Assembly: GCA_029532415.1 (NCBI GenBank)
Contig: JAQOTA010000047.1
Span: forward strand, 3,410,001 to 3,474,000
Length of the DNA: 64,000 nucleotides
Reading direction: 5' to 3'
Origin: Marasmius tenuissimus
Taxonomy: Eukaryota > Basidiomycota > Agaricomycetes > Agaricales > Marasmiaceae
This document shows positions 11,589 to 22,337 of this stretch, piece after piece. How positions within the stretch are numbered: position 1 is the first letter of the stretch; each line of letters begins with the position of its first letter. The position numbers were made by a program, and so were the translations under genes. The notes beneath the pieces were generated by a model, which worked only from the letters and a program-made list of their open reading frames with translations, was not told the origin of the DNA and did no database searches.

Positions 11589-13107
11589 GATGGAATCGAT
11601 GGGGAAGAGGAAGAGATGGAAACTGTGATGCTGTCCCCGGCGGAATCGTATCGACTGTACGAGATGGAAAAGCAACGTGCGGCGCAGAAACTACAAGCAT
11701 TGCAGGTATGTATCTTTTGCTTGTCGTCAGCTATAACAACTAAAGGTACCTGTTAGGATGAAAACGACGACAATGACGACGAAGAAGACAACGAGAACGA
11801 AGATGAAGAAGACGATGAGATTGAGGACGAGAATGAGAACAAGAACGAGACGGACGAACGTTGCGCACAAATGATTGCAGACGTTATTGCTGCGAGTCTG
11901 TGAGCAGACGCTGCTGCTGCTGGCAGTGACACTCTTGACAATTCGATGGATTCCGAACCTACCGCAACCGCAGAACCCGACCCTTTGCCAACACCAATGC
12001 CAGCCCAGACCGCTGAAGATCCCGAACCGGTATTTGGTCCCGACTTGGGTCCTGAAGAAACTGGAACCAGGCCGATGTACACCGGACGCGATCCTTGGTT
12101 AGGCACCAAGGTCTGGGTCATCGGCTCGTTCTCCAAAGCTTGCTCGGGGACAGTTCGAGGCGTCCACATCGACTGGGGGCTGCTGGGAACGATCATCAAC
12201 ATGACTCCCAAAGCAGACCTCAGCGACATAAAATCTGGTTTACTGCTCAATATCGAACTCAACGTCATGCGAGACGGCCGGGCTCAGCCCATCGAACACA
12301 TTGACTACCGACACGTCGTCGAGGAGAACAGTCTTCTCCGGCTGAACCGCTGGCGGCCACTTGACCACTACCATGAGGTGTGGTATCTTCGACCTGACCT
12401 CCCCGACCCAGAAGTTTGTCTTCGGAGGTTCGACGCGTTGCCCGTAAACCTCAATTCTATACCCCGTTCTCGCGGTGATACACCACCTCCTCAAACCCAC
12501 CCTACAATGCGAGATTGCCACGACGTGTGGAACCCTCTCTCGGAGCTGGCCCCAACTGAGCGAGACCACTGGATTCTCCATCCAAAACTGGTTGGCTTGC
12601 AGATCCAGGTCCGAATCGTTGGTGGGCCTCACGACTCCGGAGACAAAAACGTCTATGTCAAGCCTGTTTCCCAAACCCGCGGCGTCGAAGTCGAATACAA
12701 ACTGGGGAAAGGGAGACTGGCAGTCGCTCATACCATTCCGCATCACCGTATCACTCGCTCGCTCGCTGGAGGCCATCAAGGCCAGCACCGAAACATCACT
12801 CATGGTAGTTATGGCCGGCTCCAGCGCAGATATTGGGAAACTCGTTCGTCGGATCTCTACGCTCTACATAGGAGAGCAGAAGGCAGAGAATGAATGGATC
12901 GTCAGCGGAGTAATCGAGAGAGACAAGAGTAAAGAGACTCTTACCGATGAGAGGGTTGAGCTTCAGCCTCACCTTCAGGTCGTGAGGGTGAAGGAGTCGG
13001 CTCAACAAAAGGCTACGGCGAAGCAGTACATGCATGCTGCCAGGGAGGAGGCTCGGATCCGGTTTGCTCATAGACCAGAGGTTCGCCCATACGCTACGTC
13101 CACTTGA
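11589..13107 (+). pseudogene. Transposon-borne gene 2, acidic protein with a KOW-like segment; nonsense and frameshift
   Basis: A plus-strand gene inside the Plavaka element. Exon 11589-11708 (ending ..QKLQALQ at a GTATGT donor) is followed by an exon from about 11759 that encodes a long Asp/Glu/Asn run, then ADVIAASL, an in-frame TGA at 11901-11903, and again the same open frame into ADAAAAGSD and MDSEPTATAEPD. Next come GTKVWVIGSFSKACSGTVRG and HPKLVGLQIQVRIVGGPHDS, which look like beta-rich KOW/Tudor-type segments (my impression, no database support). At the CGCT repeat near 12750-12760 the frame shifts. The continuation LEAIKASTETSLMVVMAGSS..ENEWIVSGVIERDK runs in another frame to 13107. 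Removing one CGCT unit would restore the frame. The start codon is not identified; the first exon may lie nearer 11460. I do not recognise a function; linkage suggests an accessory transposon protein. Confidence 0.6.
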
Positions 13108-13354
13108 TTTCTTGTTGTGTTTACACGCTTTCGTACAGAATCCTGTCCTGGTGTCTTTCTACGTACTGAATCATAGCTATTTTTCCTGTCGCAACCTGTG
13201 TGACGTCTGTGACGTATGCGAAAGACTGACGCGACTGACCGACGCGACTGGCCTGACGCGATTTCAAACTCCGCTGGCCCAGCCTATAAATTCCCCCCCC
13301 TCCCCTCCTCCTCCTCCTCCTCCTCCCTCTTGTCCTCCTACCACCACCATCACC

Positions 13355-15228
13355 ATGGCTCCTCGTACCAGTAATACTGCCTCCCGTACCGCTGACCCTC
13401 GTGCTCAGGCCCCGGCCACTCCAGTACGGTCGTCTGCTACTCCTCCTCCTCCAGTGCGCCAGCCAGTTCAAACAGCTGCCGACAAGAAGCGTAAAGAGTG
13501 CGAGTCGGCCTTAAACTCGTTAAAAGTGGTCAAGAAGCCTCACGTCAAGTAAGTTTTCCCTTTCTATGAAGTTGACATATCACTTATACCCGCATATATA
13601 GACGCCCCTGACAAGCCATGGAGAAGACTGTCGAGCAGCAGCTCGTTGAGGGTGCCAAGTACTTCAAGCGCTGCATCGATCCTTTCCTCCCGTTGTTCAA
13701 CGTCTACGTTGAGGGCGTCAGGGCAGAACAACGAGACAAATATGCAGACAATTGGGCCGACTTCATCGTCGAGCTTCCAAACCTCGAAGCAACTCCTGCA
13801 GCTGACCCCAACGCCGACCAGAATATGGAGCCAAGTGAGCCCACCCCCCCGGATGCCACGCCTCTCATCCAACCAGAGAACACTGAGAAGACCACTCCTG
13901 GTACACGGTACGTGCATCGTCGTTTTTTTTTGGCGCATATATCTCATTCATGATCTGAAAGGGACTACCTCACTCACTGTCTCGACTGTTGGGAGAAGCT
14001 CAAAGCACACAGCCCAGTCTTCCTCATCTTCGCGGAATTCTGTGTCGTGCATCAAGATCCGGAAGAATTTCTGAAGATTGCTTCGAAGGTACGTTGCTGA
14101 TGCCATTGTCTTTCGAATATCCACTGACTATCCCTTACTAGCTCTGGGAGGTCGCTAACCAGGTCCAATACGACGACAATCATACACTCAAGCGAGAATT
14201 ACACAAGCTTGTCAGCCCCAATATCTTAACCGGCACCAGCTGCGTGCAAAGTTTCTCCTCGAAAGGTCCAAAGACCGAACGTGGTATGAGGAACGACGTG
14301 ATCCTCGAGCTCATGCTCGACTGGGACGACATTGTCGAGTACTGCAATGGCAATGATGCTGAACAATCCAAGTAAGTTTCCATCCACTGTCATTCATTCA
14401 ACGCCCAACTAAGTCTGTCAACGTTAGGATCCTGGACGCCTATAGAACGTCCAAGAAAGAACTCGACGCGGGTGGCCTTCCAGCACTGCTCTACGATGTC
14501 TTCTTCATTGAGGAACCCGCCCTGGACGAAGATGGAGAACCAATCAAGCGGTTCGAGGACGGTTTTCTTCTATCCCCCCTACTCGCCAACGTAAGATTTC
14601 CTCGTCGTCCTTCTATGATCCTGCTCACTGTTTTCCAGGTTGCCAGAACTATCTTCACGTCGGGCAGGATTGGAAACAAGAACAAACATGTTGACGTTGC
14701 AAGATCCATGGACATGCGCGTCTTCACTCCAGAGTCCAAGGTCTACGTCGCAATGATGGTAAGTCTCTCCCCTTACCAGTTGTTTCACAATGCTCAAATA
14801 TTTCATCTAGCTGCGCTACGCAATGAGCACTGTCGACTCGTGGGGCGAGGACGACAACAACTTCTCTTTCCAGGAATTCTATTACGGCACACTCGATTTC
14901 TACCGGACCCTCGACGCCGTCCAGCAAGACCAGATCATGCAGTTCTGGAACATGTAAGTGGGTTCTCTCTCCTCACCCGTACATTTTCACTGACTCTTAC
15001 CATGACAGAGAGGTATTCGGCGACGTGAAGGGTCGTGTAGAGAAGTCGCTGAGGGACAAGAAACCCAAGGACGGCTCTAACCTCAACCAGTACCACCAAC
15101 GTCGCGAGAAGGAGGCCACTGCTGCTAAGGCTGCCGCCAAGAAAGCTGCTGCCGAGAAAGCTGCTGAGGAAGCCGCTACAGCCACCGGTCATGGGGAGGA
15201 ACAGAATGGTGATGGCAATGGTAACTAG
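13355..15228 (+). pseudogene. Transposon-borne gene 3, possibly DUF6698-like; one nonsense codon
   Basis: An eight-exon gene: 13355-13548, 13602-13907, 13962-14088, 14142-14371, 14428-14590, 14639-14758, 14811-14953 and 15009-15228, with every intron in phase. The N-terminus is Ala/Pro/Thr-rich. The middle holds NVYVEGVRAEQRDKYADNW, CLDCWEKLKAHSPVFLIF, RGMRNDVILELMLDWDDIVE, FLLSPLLANVARTIFTSG and YVAMMLRYAMSTVDSWGED. The C-terminus is Lys/Ala-rich (KKAAAEKAAEEAATA). The general pattern recalls DUF6698 proteins of Basidiomycota, a weak impression. One codon, TGA at 13609-13611 just after the first splice junction, breaks the frame; CGA would keep it. Alternatively translation could begin at ATG 13618 (MEKTVEQQLVEG), giving an intact shorter product. 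The promoter region (13290-13330) is a CT-rich tract followed closely by the ATG. Function unknown. Confidence 0.65.
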
Positions 15229-15916
15229 AATCTTTTTGCTTGCTCGCTTCCTTTTTTTTCGTTATCGTTCTCTCAATCCGTGCTCCCTGTTGCTATCGTT
15301 TGCATCCCCTCGCTTACTATTGCTATTGTCTGCTGTCCGTGCTGTATTTGCTTGCCTGTGTCGTCTGTATCGTGCTATGAGTATCCAATGCTATCATGTT
15401 TTCCGCCTATCAATATCGCACAGTCGTCGTGCTACATGTGAGAGTCAAATGGAATAATGGTAGCTTGGCATAGGCATCAACGTTGGCTGCGTATGGTCAC
15501 TCCAACTCAGCATTCATCTCACTGATCATCCTTGTTAGATTGCTGTTGCCCTGGCATCGAGAACGAGACTGACGTTGCTTGATCATACTCACCGGAATGG
15601 GGGTGCCCGACCATGCGGATCAGGCTGATGTTGTCTTGTCATCCCCGTCAGACTGGCAACTCAGGCCAGGCTGACTCCGTCTTCTCATGCCGATTAGCCT
15701 GTCCTCTCTGAGAATTCCGTCTCAGATTGTTGAACTCCGGCCGGTAAGTAGTCATACCATTTCATTCGTACGGCTACTTACAATTATCTAGCATACTTAC
15801 AACTATTATAAGGTCGCGAAATCCTTACGCTATCTGGGCAGAAACGCCATCACCCATCAGCCAGTGACCCGGGAGCCCCAGGGTGAAGGGTCCTGGTCGT
15901 GGCTGGCGGGGCTCAC

Positions 15917-15951
15917 CAGCTAGTGGTCAGGGCGGCCTGGGTTCGCTGGTG
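15917..15951. repeat. Right terminal inverted repeat of Plavaka-type element
   Basis: Reverse complement of the left end at 29 of 35 positions; ends ..GGTTCGCTGGTG. Confidence 0.65.
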
Positions 15952-17040
15952 AGAGTTCGGCTCACCCGGTATCTAGTGTGCAGAGCTAGACGTAAAATAT
16001 ATCGGTTTAGCCTTCAGAGTCGAAGACTGACGAAGTTGCGAACTTTTAATCTATGGCGGCAGTGGTATCAAGTAACGGTCTAAGATCTCCACTGATTGTA
16101 AGATGATGGTCAGATGAACTCCCAAAGTGTTTTTTTTTGTTCAACCAAGTTTCACTCTCAGCTCGTCTTGGCTCCTCCGAGAATTTGTCGGCTTGGAGTT
16201 TGGAGTGGTAGTCGAACAAGATTTGCATCTAGAATGACTAAAAACGGATGACGAGCCGCTGATCATGGCATGGCGGTCAGTGCGTGGGAAGTACTACCAG
16301 CCGCCTGTGCCAATTTAGTAATAGCGTGTTCGACAGGTTTATCACTTACCACAAGCCACGACAGAATTTTAACGCTCAGCGTTCACTCCTCCAGTGGTAA
16401 GTGCATGCAGACTTTGATACTACGGTAAGAAAAGATCTCAAGCGCAGCCTGTAAGGGTTTCTCCGTTGCCTCATGTTCTTTTTGTACCCCAAATTGATCT
16501 TTCGAGCGCTAAACCCCCGTGAACGCCTTCGGTTGATTCAATGTCGATCGTTGAATACAGCGCTTATAGCGGCTGGTATACACGCTCCACGAAACACGTA
16601 TACCGATTGGAAATCATGATCCCGGGTCCTCCAGCTAGCATCGGACTGCAGTTGGCCAACGCCTTTTACCGCAGCAACCCACTCACTCTCACTTCGATGG
16701 CCTGAATAATCATCTAATCGTCATGCACAGAGCGAGAAGCTACTAGAAGAGCATTCCTGTTCCATCGGTAACGCTCTAGGCGCAAGTAAAACGTGCCCAA
16801 ACGGACATTGCGGTCAGGGTCCACACAATGTGACACAGTAGTGCTGAACATGACTGAACAGATCGCCCTTGTTGGCAGTGTGCGGGTACTACAGATTTAC
16901 AACTGCGTCGGAACTGAGAAATTCAAACCCGCCGTAAGTTACTCGCCTTCACCATGCCTTCAGTCGACTTTCGGTGACCTCGTGCTTAATTAGTGTCTCT
17001 GACATGATGTCTCTGCCGGAGCTCGGTAGTGTCTTTTGCG
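15952..17040. other. Intergenic
   Basis: No gene, repeat or RNA seen between the transposon end and the bestrophin promoter. Confidence 0.5.
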
Positions 17041-17043
17041 AGC

Positions 17044-17050
17044 ATATAAG
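17044..17050 (+). promoter_or_regulatory. TATA box of bestrophin gene
   Basis: ATATAAG lies about 85 bp before the ATG at 17130. Confidence 0.55.
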
Positions 17051-17129
17051 CAAGACCCTACAAGCGAGTCATTACGCAAGCCTCATCTTGTAACTTTCCC
17101 CTCCCTGTGATCTCAGCCCTCAACCCAAG

Positions 17130-19267
17130 ATGGTCGCATCAAATCCCTTGTTTCGAGGTGGCATGTCCGTCAAGAAGAAGTTTGCCTCTACCGTGATCAA
17201 TGACATTTGGCCAGAGATGATATTCTTCACTCTCGTTGCTACTGGTTAGTGCGGTTTGGGCCTCTCCTGATAGCTCTGGGGTACTCATTCATCATTTCCA
17301 GTGGTCAGTCTGGTGGATGGGCTCACAAGCGTGAAGATGTCGTTCCAGCCAACCCTTTTGACCGCGCTTGGTACCGTGCTCGCTTTAGTCATATCCTTCC
17401 GGACATCTTCTGCCTACGAGAGGTAACGGCGAAACAAATCGATCGCCAAGAATGTCCTCTGAGTGTTTCATTAGGTACCAGGAGGGTCGAAAAACATGGT
17501 CAAACGTAGGTCACGATCTTTCATTATCAATCTTCTGATTTATTGACGACTTCCAGATTATGACCTTGACCCGAAATCTTGCTCAATTGGTACGGAGAGT
17601 TTTTTCTTACCCGGCGTTTGTTTTATCTTGGGACTTTAGATTTGGATTCACGTGCCCAACGACCGTCTGGAGAAGGAGGGAGAAAGAAAACCAACTCATC
17701 TCGAGTGTGTGATAGAAAAGAAGACTATGATCAACCTTGTGCGTCTCCCGAGACATACCTCCGTGTGGCAAGTCTTGATCACTTGGTTTGAAGGTCCAAG
17801 CCTTTGCCGTTTCCGTCAAGGTTTGTTCTTGATTCTGTGTACTTAGGCCAAGCGCTTACCTGATCAACCTAGCATTACATTCGTGGAGAGAGCGGGGTGT
17901 ATTATGAAGACCTCTATCCGCTCGTCTGCTTCCTACCTCGATATAATGACAACTCGAATACGGCGACCGATATGCTACCTATGTGGCATGCTTCAGAAGA
18001 CGGAGAATATCCCTACAATCATCGATTCAAATACTCTGCCTGGGAAGCCAGTGGTGAGGACGCCACCCGTACTTTGGTCGGTAAACAGGAAGGCGAAGTC
18101 GACCATGAAGCCAACGTTGAGGATGGCATCAGCAAGAAAGCAAAACGAACCAGTCTCATTCACTCACACACGCTCCCACATGTTCAGGTTCATCGGCCGC
18201 TGAAGCCGGCGAGAAACCCACCAGTATCGACAATCTACGATTATTTCCCTTTCCTCAAAGTCTGGAGGATATTCAAGAGAATGATCAGGAAGAACTCCCC
18301 GTATGAGCCAGTTGGCACACTGAGAAATCGCTCTAAGCCCAAGCTGGGGGATAGCAATGTCCCCTTGGAAATCACCCTGTATCTACACCGGTGAATTTTC
18401 CTCTAATCTACATTCAGGCTGTATCGAACTCAAGCTATATCCCCTCCAATGCTGCAGGTATATCGATGGTAGGTCGCCAATCGAGAAATTAGTCCCGTGT
18501 TAACTGACCTTTGCGTTGTCGAAGGTCTCCTCAGAGCGAACTTGGTGCAATCAGCGATTGCGACTGGATTGGTGAACTCGATGGCTGGCCTTCAAGACAA
18601 CTTGAGCAACCTTGAGCGTATCAGAAACACACCACTTCCGTTTGCCTATCAGGCTCACTTGCGAATGACCCTCTGGTAAGTCTTCGTCCACAGAAGCTAG
18701 TATGAGGGTCCTTAACCTCTCTGAAAACAGGCTTTACCTCTTTTTCCTTCCCGTAAGCGATCCTGCATTGTGATGGGATCGGGCCTGACTTGCAGTTCTC
18801 TTAGTTCCAAATTTGGCAGGCTCTGGGATGGTTGACTACTCCAGCAACCGCTTTCACATCCTTCCTTTTCCTCGGATTCCTCGAAATTGGACAGGAGATG
18901 TAAGCCCTGAACTCGTGCATATACTTTCCCTCAGTTCGACCTGACTGATCATTGTCGCAGCGAGAATCCCTTTAACTACGACCTCAACGACCTGGACTTG
19001 GACAGCTTCTGCTTGGCGATACAACGTGAACTACACGAGATCACGGCGCACTGCTCGCCGGAACCCGAGGAGTTCATGTTCAGCCCATGGAATCAACCGT
19101 TTGCTCCGGCCGACCGACGTACGGCCGAGGACATCTTGAACCATACCAGGGAAACGGAAGCTTATCACCATCCGGAGAATACAGGCGTTGAGCCGGGAAT
19201 CATGAGCTTGAGGAGGACTTTGTTGCAAGGCTGGAAGGACGTCGACGTCCGGACAAGGTGGATATGA
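17130..19267 (+). CDS. Bestrophin-family anion channel (UPF0187)
   Basis: An integral membrane protein of the bestrophin/UPF0187 family; members form Cl-/HCO3- channels. It starts MVASNPLFRGGMSVKKKFAS, then STVINDIWPEMIFFTLVAT. Next comes LLTALGTVLALVISFRTSSA followed by YERYQEGRKTWSN, the classic TM1-TM2 signature. NLAQLIWIHVPNDRLEKEG, MINLVQAFAVSVKHYIRGE and SGVYYEDLYPLVCFLPRYND follow. A linker of about 110 residues then leads to PLEITLYL. The C-terminal part has TGLVNSMAGLQDNLSNLERI, TPLPFAYQAHLRMTLWLYLF, FLGFLEIGQEIENPFNYDLN and DLDLDSFCLAIQRELHEITA. ENPFNYDLNDLDLD corresponds to the acidic stretch that binds Ca2+ in animal bestrophins (family knowledge). Clear introns include 17245-17301, 17423-17474 and several later ones. 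The junction around 18390-18530 is uncertain. The frame is otherwise intact to the stop at 19267. Confidence 0.9.
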
Positions 19268-19398
19268 TGCTGGAAAGGTTGCTCAGCCGGTGTGGTGGGT
19301 AGGTTGGGCATGTTATGATATTCTGCCTTTGTATATTGAGATTCATTGCATATATTGATTATGATGAATTTGGTTAACGGAATGAGCTGGTCGGCAAC

Positions 19399-19402
19399 AA
19401 AA
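19399..19402 (-). terminator. Pol III terminator of tRNA-Lys
   Basis: TTTT on the minus strand, 19 nt past the 3' end of the tRNA; a minimal RNA polymerase III stop. Confidence 0.5.
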
Positions 19403-19421
19403 TGTAACGAGAACACTTGGT

Positions 19422-19504
19422 AGCCCACCGCGAGGGTCGAACTCGCAGCCTTCAGATGCCTCGCCTTAAAAGTCTGACGCTCTATCCGATTGAGCTAGGC
19501 GGGC
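19422..19504 (-). tRNA. tRNA-Lys (anticodon UUU) with 9-nt intron
   Basis: The reverse complement starts GCCCGCCTAGCTCAATCGG. The 7-bp acceptor stem GCCCGCC pairs with GGTGGGC (one G-U). The D arm contains TAGCTCAATCGGATAGAGC. The anticodon arm is CAGA-CTTTTAA.., with stem TCAGA/TCTGA once the insert is removed. The T arm is CGAGTTCGACCCTCG. About 9 nt (AGGCGAGGC) lie between the base 3' of the anticodon and the rest of the loop, the standard position (37/38) for a spliced tRNA intron. The mature length would be 74 nt before CCA. It lies alone between the bestrophin and GATA genes. Confidence 0.9.
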
Positions 19505-20365
19505 ATAAAGCTAATGAGGCTTACGCTTCACTCAACCTGGTGGATTCTCCAGCAATTCAGATAGGGTCGGAAATAGCGGTTGAAAGTCGAATTCACCCCC
19601 AGCACAACCCACACTCAAGCTTGCGGGTATGTAAGTATACCGCCACGCCCGACGCCCCTGACCCCGAGTAAACAGTCGTTCCGGAAAATCCGAAAGCTGT
19701 CCGTATCCTCCTTCCAATGGGATACATTCGAGCAAGACAAATTCCCAGTCAGAGTAATCGACTTGGCATAGCTTTGACAACGTACGTGCTCGTGCGTTTA
19801 ACGCCAGGCTCGGTGTGTACGGGACTCTTGACCCAGACATACGCTAATCCATGACCTTCTAGGGAAATGTCGAGACGCTTTCAATTTCCCGCTGTTGATT
19901 GTCATATTGGGATCTCGTACCCCTTCGAAGGCGGAGGAGGACTTCGGCGAATTAGGGGTAGGCTATAATCCCTCAGCACAGGAGTATGTAGGTACATACC
20001 ACGCACCATACGGCAACCTTTCGGACGCGGACCAGGGTCCTTGATGAACGCAAAAGTGCGTTGATGATCTACTGTAGCGCGTCGTTCCTGCCTACTAGCA
20101 TTCTTACCAGTTTATCCGTTATTTCCTGCGTTTTTCGACTCTTTGGGACCTCATTTGGAGGTGAACTGGAGATTTTGACGGCAGCTCCGAAGGAACTTGA
20201 AGTGAACTAGAGAAGTGACGCGTAGAAATTGGTGTGCGGAATGGTACTACGGAGATTTGATTGCATTTCATCCTTCAGTTTTGGCGAGCAAGTTCGGACC
20301 GGAATTGAATACCTGCGACTCGGAGCGATCGCCACCTTGTACAAACCTTCCAACGACGTACGAAG
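19505..20365. other. Intergenic
   Basis: Nothing recognisable on either strand; probably the upstream region of the GATA-factor gene. Confidence 0.45.
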
Positions 20366-20373
20366 CTATAAAG
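20366..20373 (+). promoter_or_regulatory. TATA box of GATA-factor gene
   Basis: CTATAAAG stands about 200 bp before the chosen ATG at 20567 and argues against the upstream in-frame ATG at 20384. Confidence 0.45.
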
Positions 20374-20566
20374 GCCAGCGAATATGGCCCATCTGCATTC
20401 AACATTCACCGCCGGCTTCTCTACTTCGCTACTGTCAGCCTCAAAGACATTTCTCAAGTCTACTACCGTCAACTTTGGACCTTTCGTTTTGCTAGTAAGA
20501 TTCCAGTGCTTGACAATCTTTCCTCGGCTAATCGAACCTTATGTAGATCTAGTCTCACTGGAAAAT

Positions 20567-21349
20567 ATGTCGCACACAAAACCTTTCGACGACACCACGT
20601 ACATCGCATCCTCCCAATTTCAAGTTTGCAGAACAAGCTTTGTTGTCCGCCAAATGGCTACCACAACTTCTGGCTCTTCCACCCTTCATTCTGGGATCTA
20701 CAATCATCAGCACCCAACTGTTATTCGCCGACAAGAAATCTATTCGGTCAACGTCTATCGCACAATAGCTTTGCCTTCTGAAAGTACTCCCACTAGCTCT
20801 GTTTCTCCCCCAAGTAGTCCCCCTCTGCCCAATTTCCATCCTACATCACTTTCCTCAAAGACCGCAAACCAGCACATCGAACAACGCGTCATGTATACCG
20901 AGGACGCTTCAACGCGTTTATCGGGAAGGGTTAGGAGGCGGTGCTTTACTTGTGGGGAGACGGAGACGAGTGCGTGGAGAAGGAGTACCCGGAGCTCCGG
21001 CAAGCTTGTGAGTTACAGTGGATTCGAAATCCCTCGGGGTCATCGTCAATCTTGGGTCACCTAACGAGTCCCGTCACAGCTTTGCAATAAATGTGGACTA
21101 GCCGAACGGAAAAGCTCTTCTGCATTCCCTCAGATAATCGAGCTAGAACAACGTCAGGCCAAGCTCAGGAACGCAAGCTCTTCAAGCAAGGCCCCACCCC
21201 CGATGTCGACTATACCACATGCTCATTCCAGTCTCCTACCCATGCAACGGAGGTGTAGGTCTACTATCAGCAATCCTCCGCCTCAAAAGCAACGCGCCCT
21301 GGTGCGCAAGGCTCATGGGGATCCTCCTCTTCCTATCACGATCGGATGA
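20567..21349 (+). CDS. GATA-type zinc-finger transcription factor
   Basis: A sequence-specific DNA-binding protein of about 237 residues. The ATG at 20567 (MSHTKPFDDTTYIASSQFQ) was chosen because a TATA box lies at 20366. Exon 1 ends at 21007; the intron 21008-21079 (GTGAGT..ACAG) is in phase 0; exon 2 ends at TGA 21347-21349. The single finger spans the splice site: CFTCGETETSAWRR.. in exon 1, then LCNKCGLAER in exon 2, a Cys-x2-Cys-x19-Cys-x2-Cys finger with the WRR/LCN residues of fungal GATA factors. A Ser/Pro-rich region (TPTSSVSPPSSPPLPNF) precedes the finger and a basic tail follows it. The family includes nitrogen-, light- and iron-responsive regulators; nothing here says which. Further introns in the N-terminal half are possible. 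Confidence 0.8.
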
Positions 21350-21782
21350 GTAGTTCGCCGATGCTATCTCCATCGTTCTTATACCACCCAATGCCATACC
21401 TCTTGAGTAATGACTATTCTATCTTATTGACTAGCTTATTATATCATGACTTCATGTAACGTCAACGAGTACACTGTAAAAATAGAAGAAGCATGGCCGA
21501 AACCAGCGGCCCGTTCTTAAATGAAAGGCCAGGCTGGTCTTTGCCATCTGGCCTTCAAGTTTCAGGTCGATTCATTCGCTCTCTTTCCTAATTGGAAAAA
21601 TAATGTTTATCAATTTCAGTTCATTGTACAAACACAGAAAGTCCGACTCGGAGAGAAGCTCGTAAAGCTAAGGAACTGTGGCCGTATGTCATTCCTACTA
21701 AGTCAAATCAACGAAATCATTTCCAAATACGTGAGTCCTGAGCCAGTTGATAATCCGTAAGTGACCTAAGTGCCCGTGTTCC
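21350..21782. other. Intergenic between convergent genes
   Basis: A 433-bp gap between the GATA factor (plus) and hydrophobin (minus) 3' ends; shared 3' flank, nothing else seen. Confidence 0.5.
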
Positions 21783-22249
21783 TCAAAGGTCGACGGGAAC
21801 ACAGCCGATCGAGACGAGCCCACCTGTGAGATAAGAGGATCGCGTTAGTACACCGCAGAGAGAGGAAAGACAGGAAAGACTCGAGTTCGACGGATTTATC
21901 TTACCGTGACTGTTGTCCGAGCAACACACGGGGCTCGCAGAGCTGCAAAGAGAATTGTCAGCACACGGATTTTACAGCGAAAAGCCAAGAACAGGACTGA
22001 CCATGCACCGTTTCCACCACCGACGACAGTGATCGGGGAGCAGGTGAGACCGACGAGGACGTTGAGGTCCGAAACGTCGACGCCAATTGCTGCAAGAACC
22101 GCGGCAATGCTGGGGTCCTTGGCGGTTCCCGTGCTTTCACAGCACTGCAGGTCGCCAGTCGTGCAATCACCGGCAGGTTCACCACGACGAGTTGGTGTGG
22201 CAGCCGCAAGGGTGGCGAGAGCAAAGAGGGAGAAGAGCTTAAATTGCAT
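21783..22249 (-). CDS. Class I hydrophobin
   Basis: A small secreted amphipathic protein that assembles at air-water interfaces on hyphae and fruit bodies. Three exons on the minus strand: 22249-22002, 21942-21905 and 21823-21783, all splicing in frame. It has a signal peptide MQFKLFSLFALATLAAA, then TPTRRGEPAGDC. The eight cysteines follow the family order C..CC..C..C..CC..C: DCTTGDLQCCESTG, LTCSPITVV, GACSASPVCCSDNS and VSIGCVPVDL. Spacing and the stretch between C3 and C4 (about 40 residues) fit class I. The mature protein is near the usual 90-100 residues. A TATA box sits about 80 bp upstream. No defect seen. Confidence 0.95.
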
Positions 22250-22330
22250 GTTTGGGAGAGAGATGCTTGAAATCCAAGTATTGGCGGTTTGAGTTGTTTG
22301 AGTAAGGAATAACGCTCGAGACGAGCAGGC

Positions 22331-22337
22331 TTTTATA
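22331..22337 (-). promoter_or_regulatory. TATA box of hydrophobin gene
   Basis: TATAAAA on the minus strand, about 82 bp upstream of the start codon. Confidence 0.65.

Larger units (their letters stand above)
6202..15951. mobile_element. Degenerate Plavaka-type (CACTA-like) DNA transposon, about 9.75 kb
   Basis: The interval is bounded by matching inverted termini: CACCAGCGAA.. at 6202 and ..TTCGCTGGTG at 15951, with 29 of 35 positions identical. It holds a Plavaka-like transposase on the minus strand and two genes on the plus strand. Both subterminal regions contain repeated GATCAG/CTGATC motifs (for example 6225, 6407 and 6457 on the left; about 15522, 15580 and 15618 on the right), as expected of binding sites for a CACTA-type transposase. 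No long target-site duplication is obvious; CACTA elements make 2-3 bp duplications, which cannot be proved from one copy. All three genes carry in-frame stops, so the copy is probably not autonomous. The ends are inferred from sequence alone. Confidence 0.7.

Noticed and set aside
11753..12268. Ser-rich minus-strand ORF
   Set aside because: Antisense of the Asp/Glu-rich run of transposon gene 2; a compositional shadow.
20384..20566. In-frame ATG upstream of the GATA-factor start
   Set aside because: It lies almost on top of the TATA box at 20366, so it would precede the likely transcription start; the ATG at 20567 fits better.
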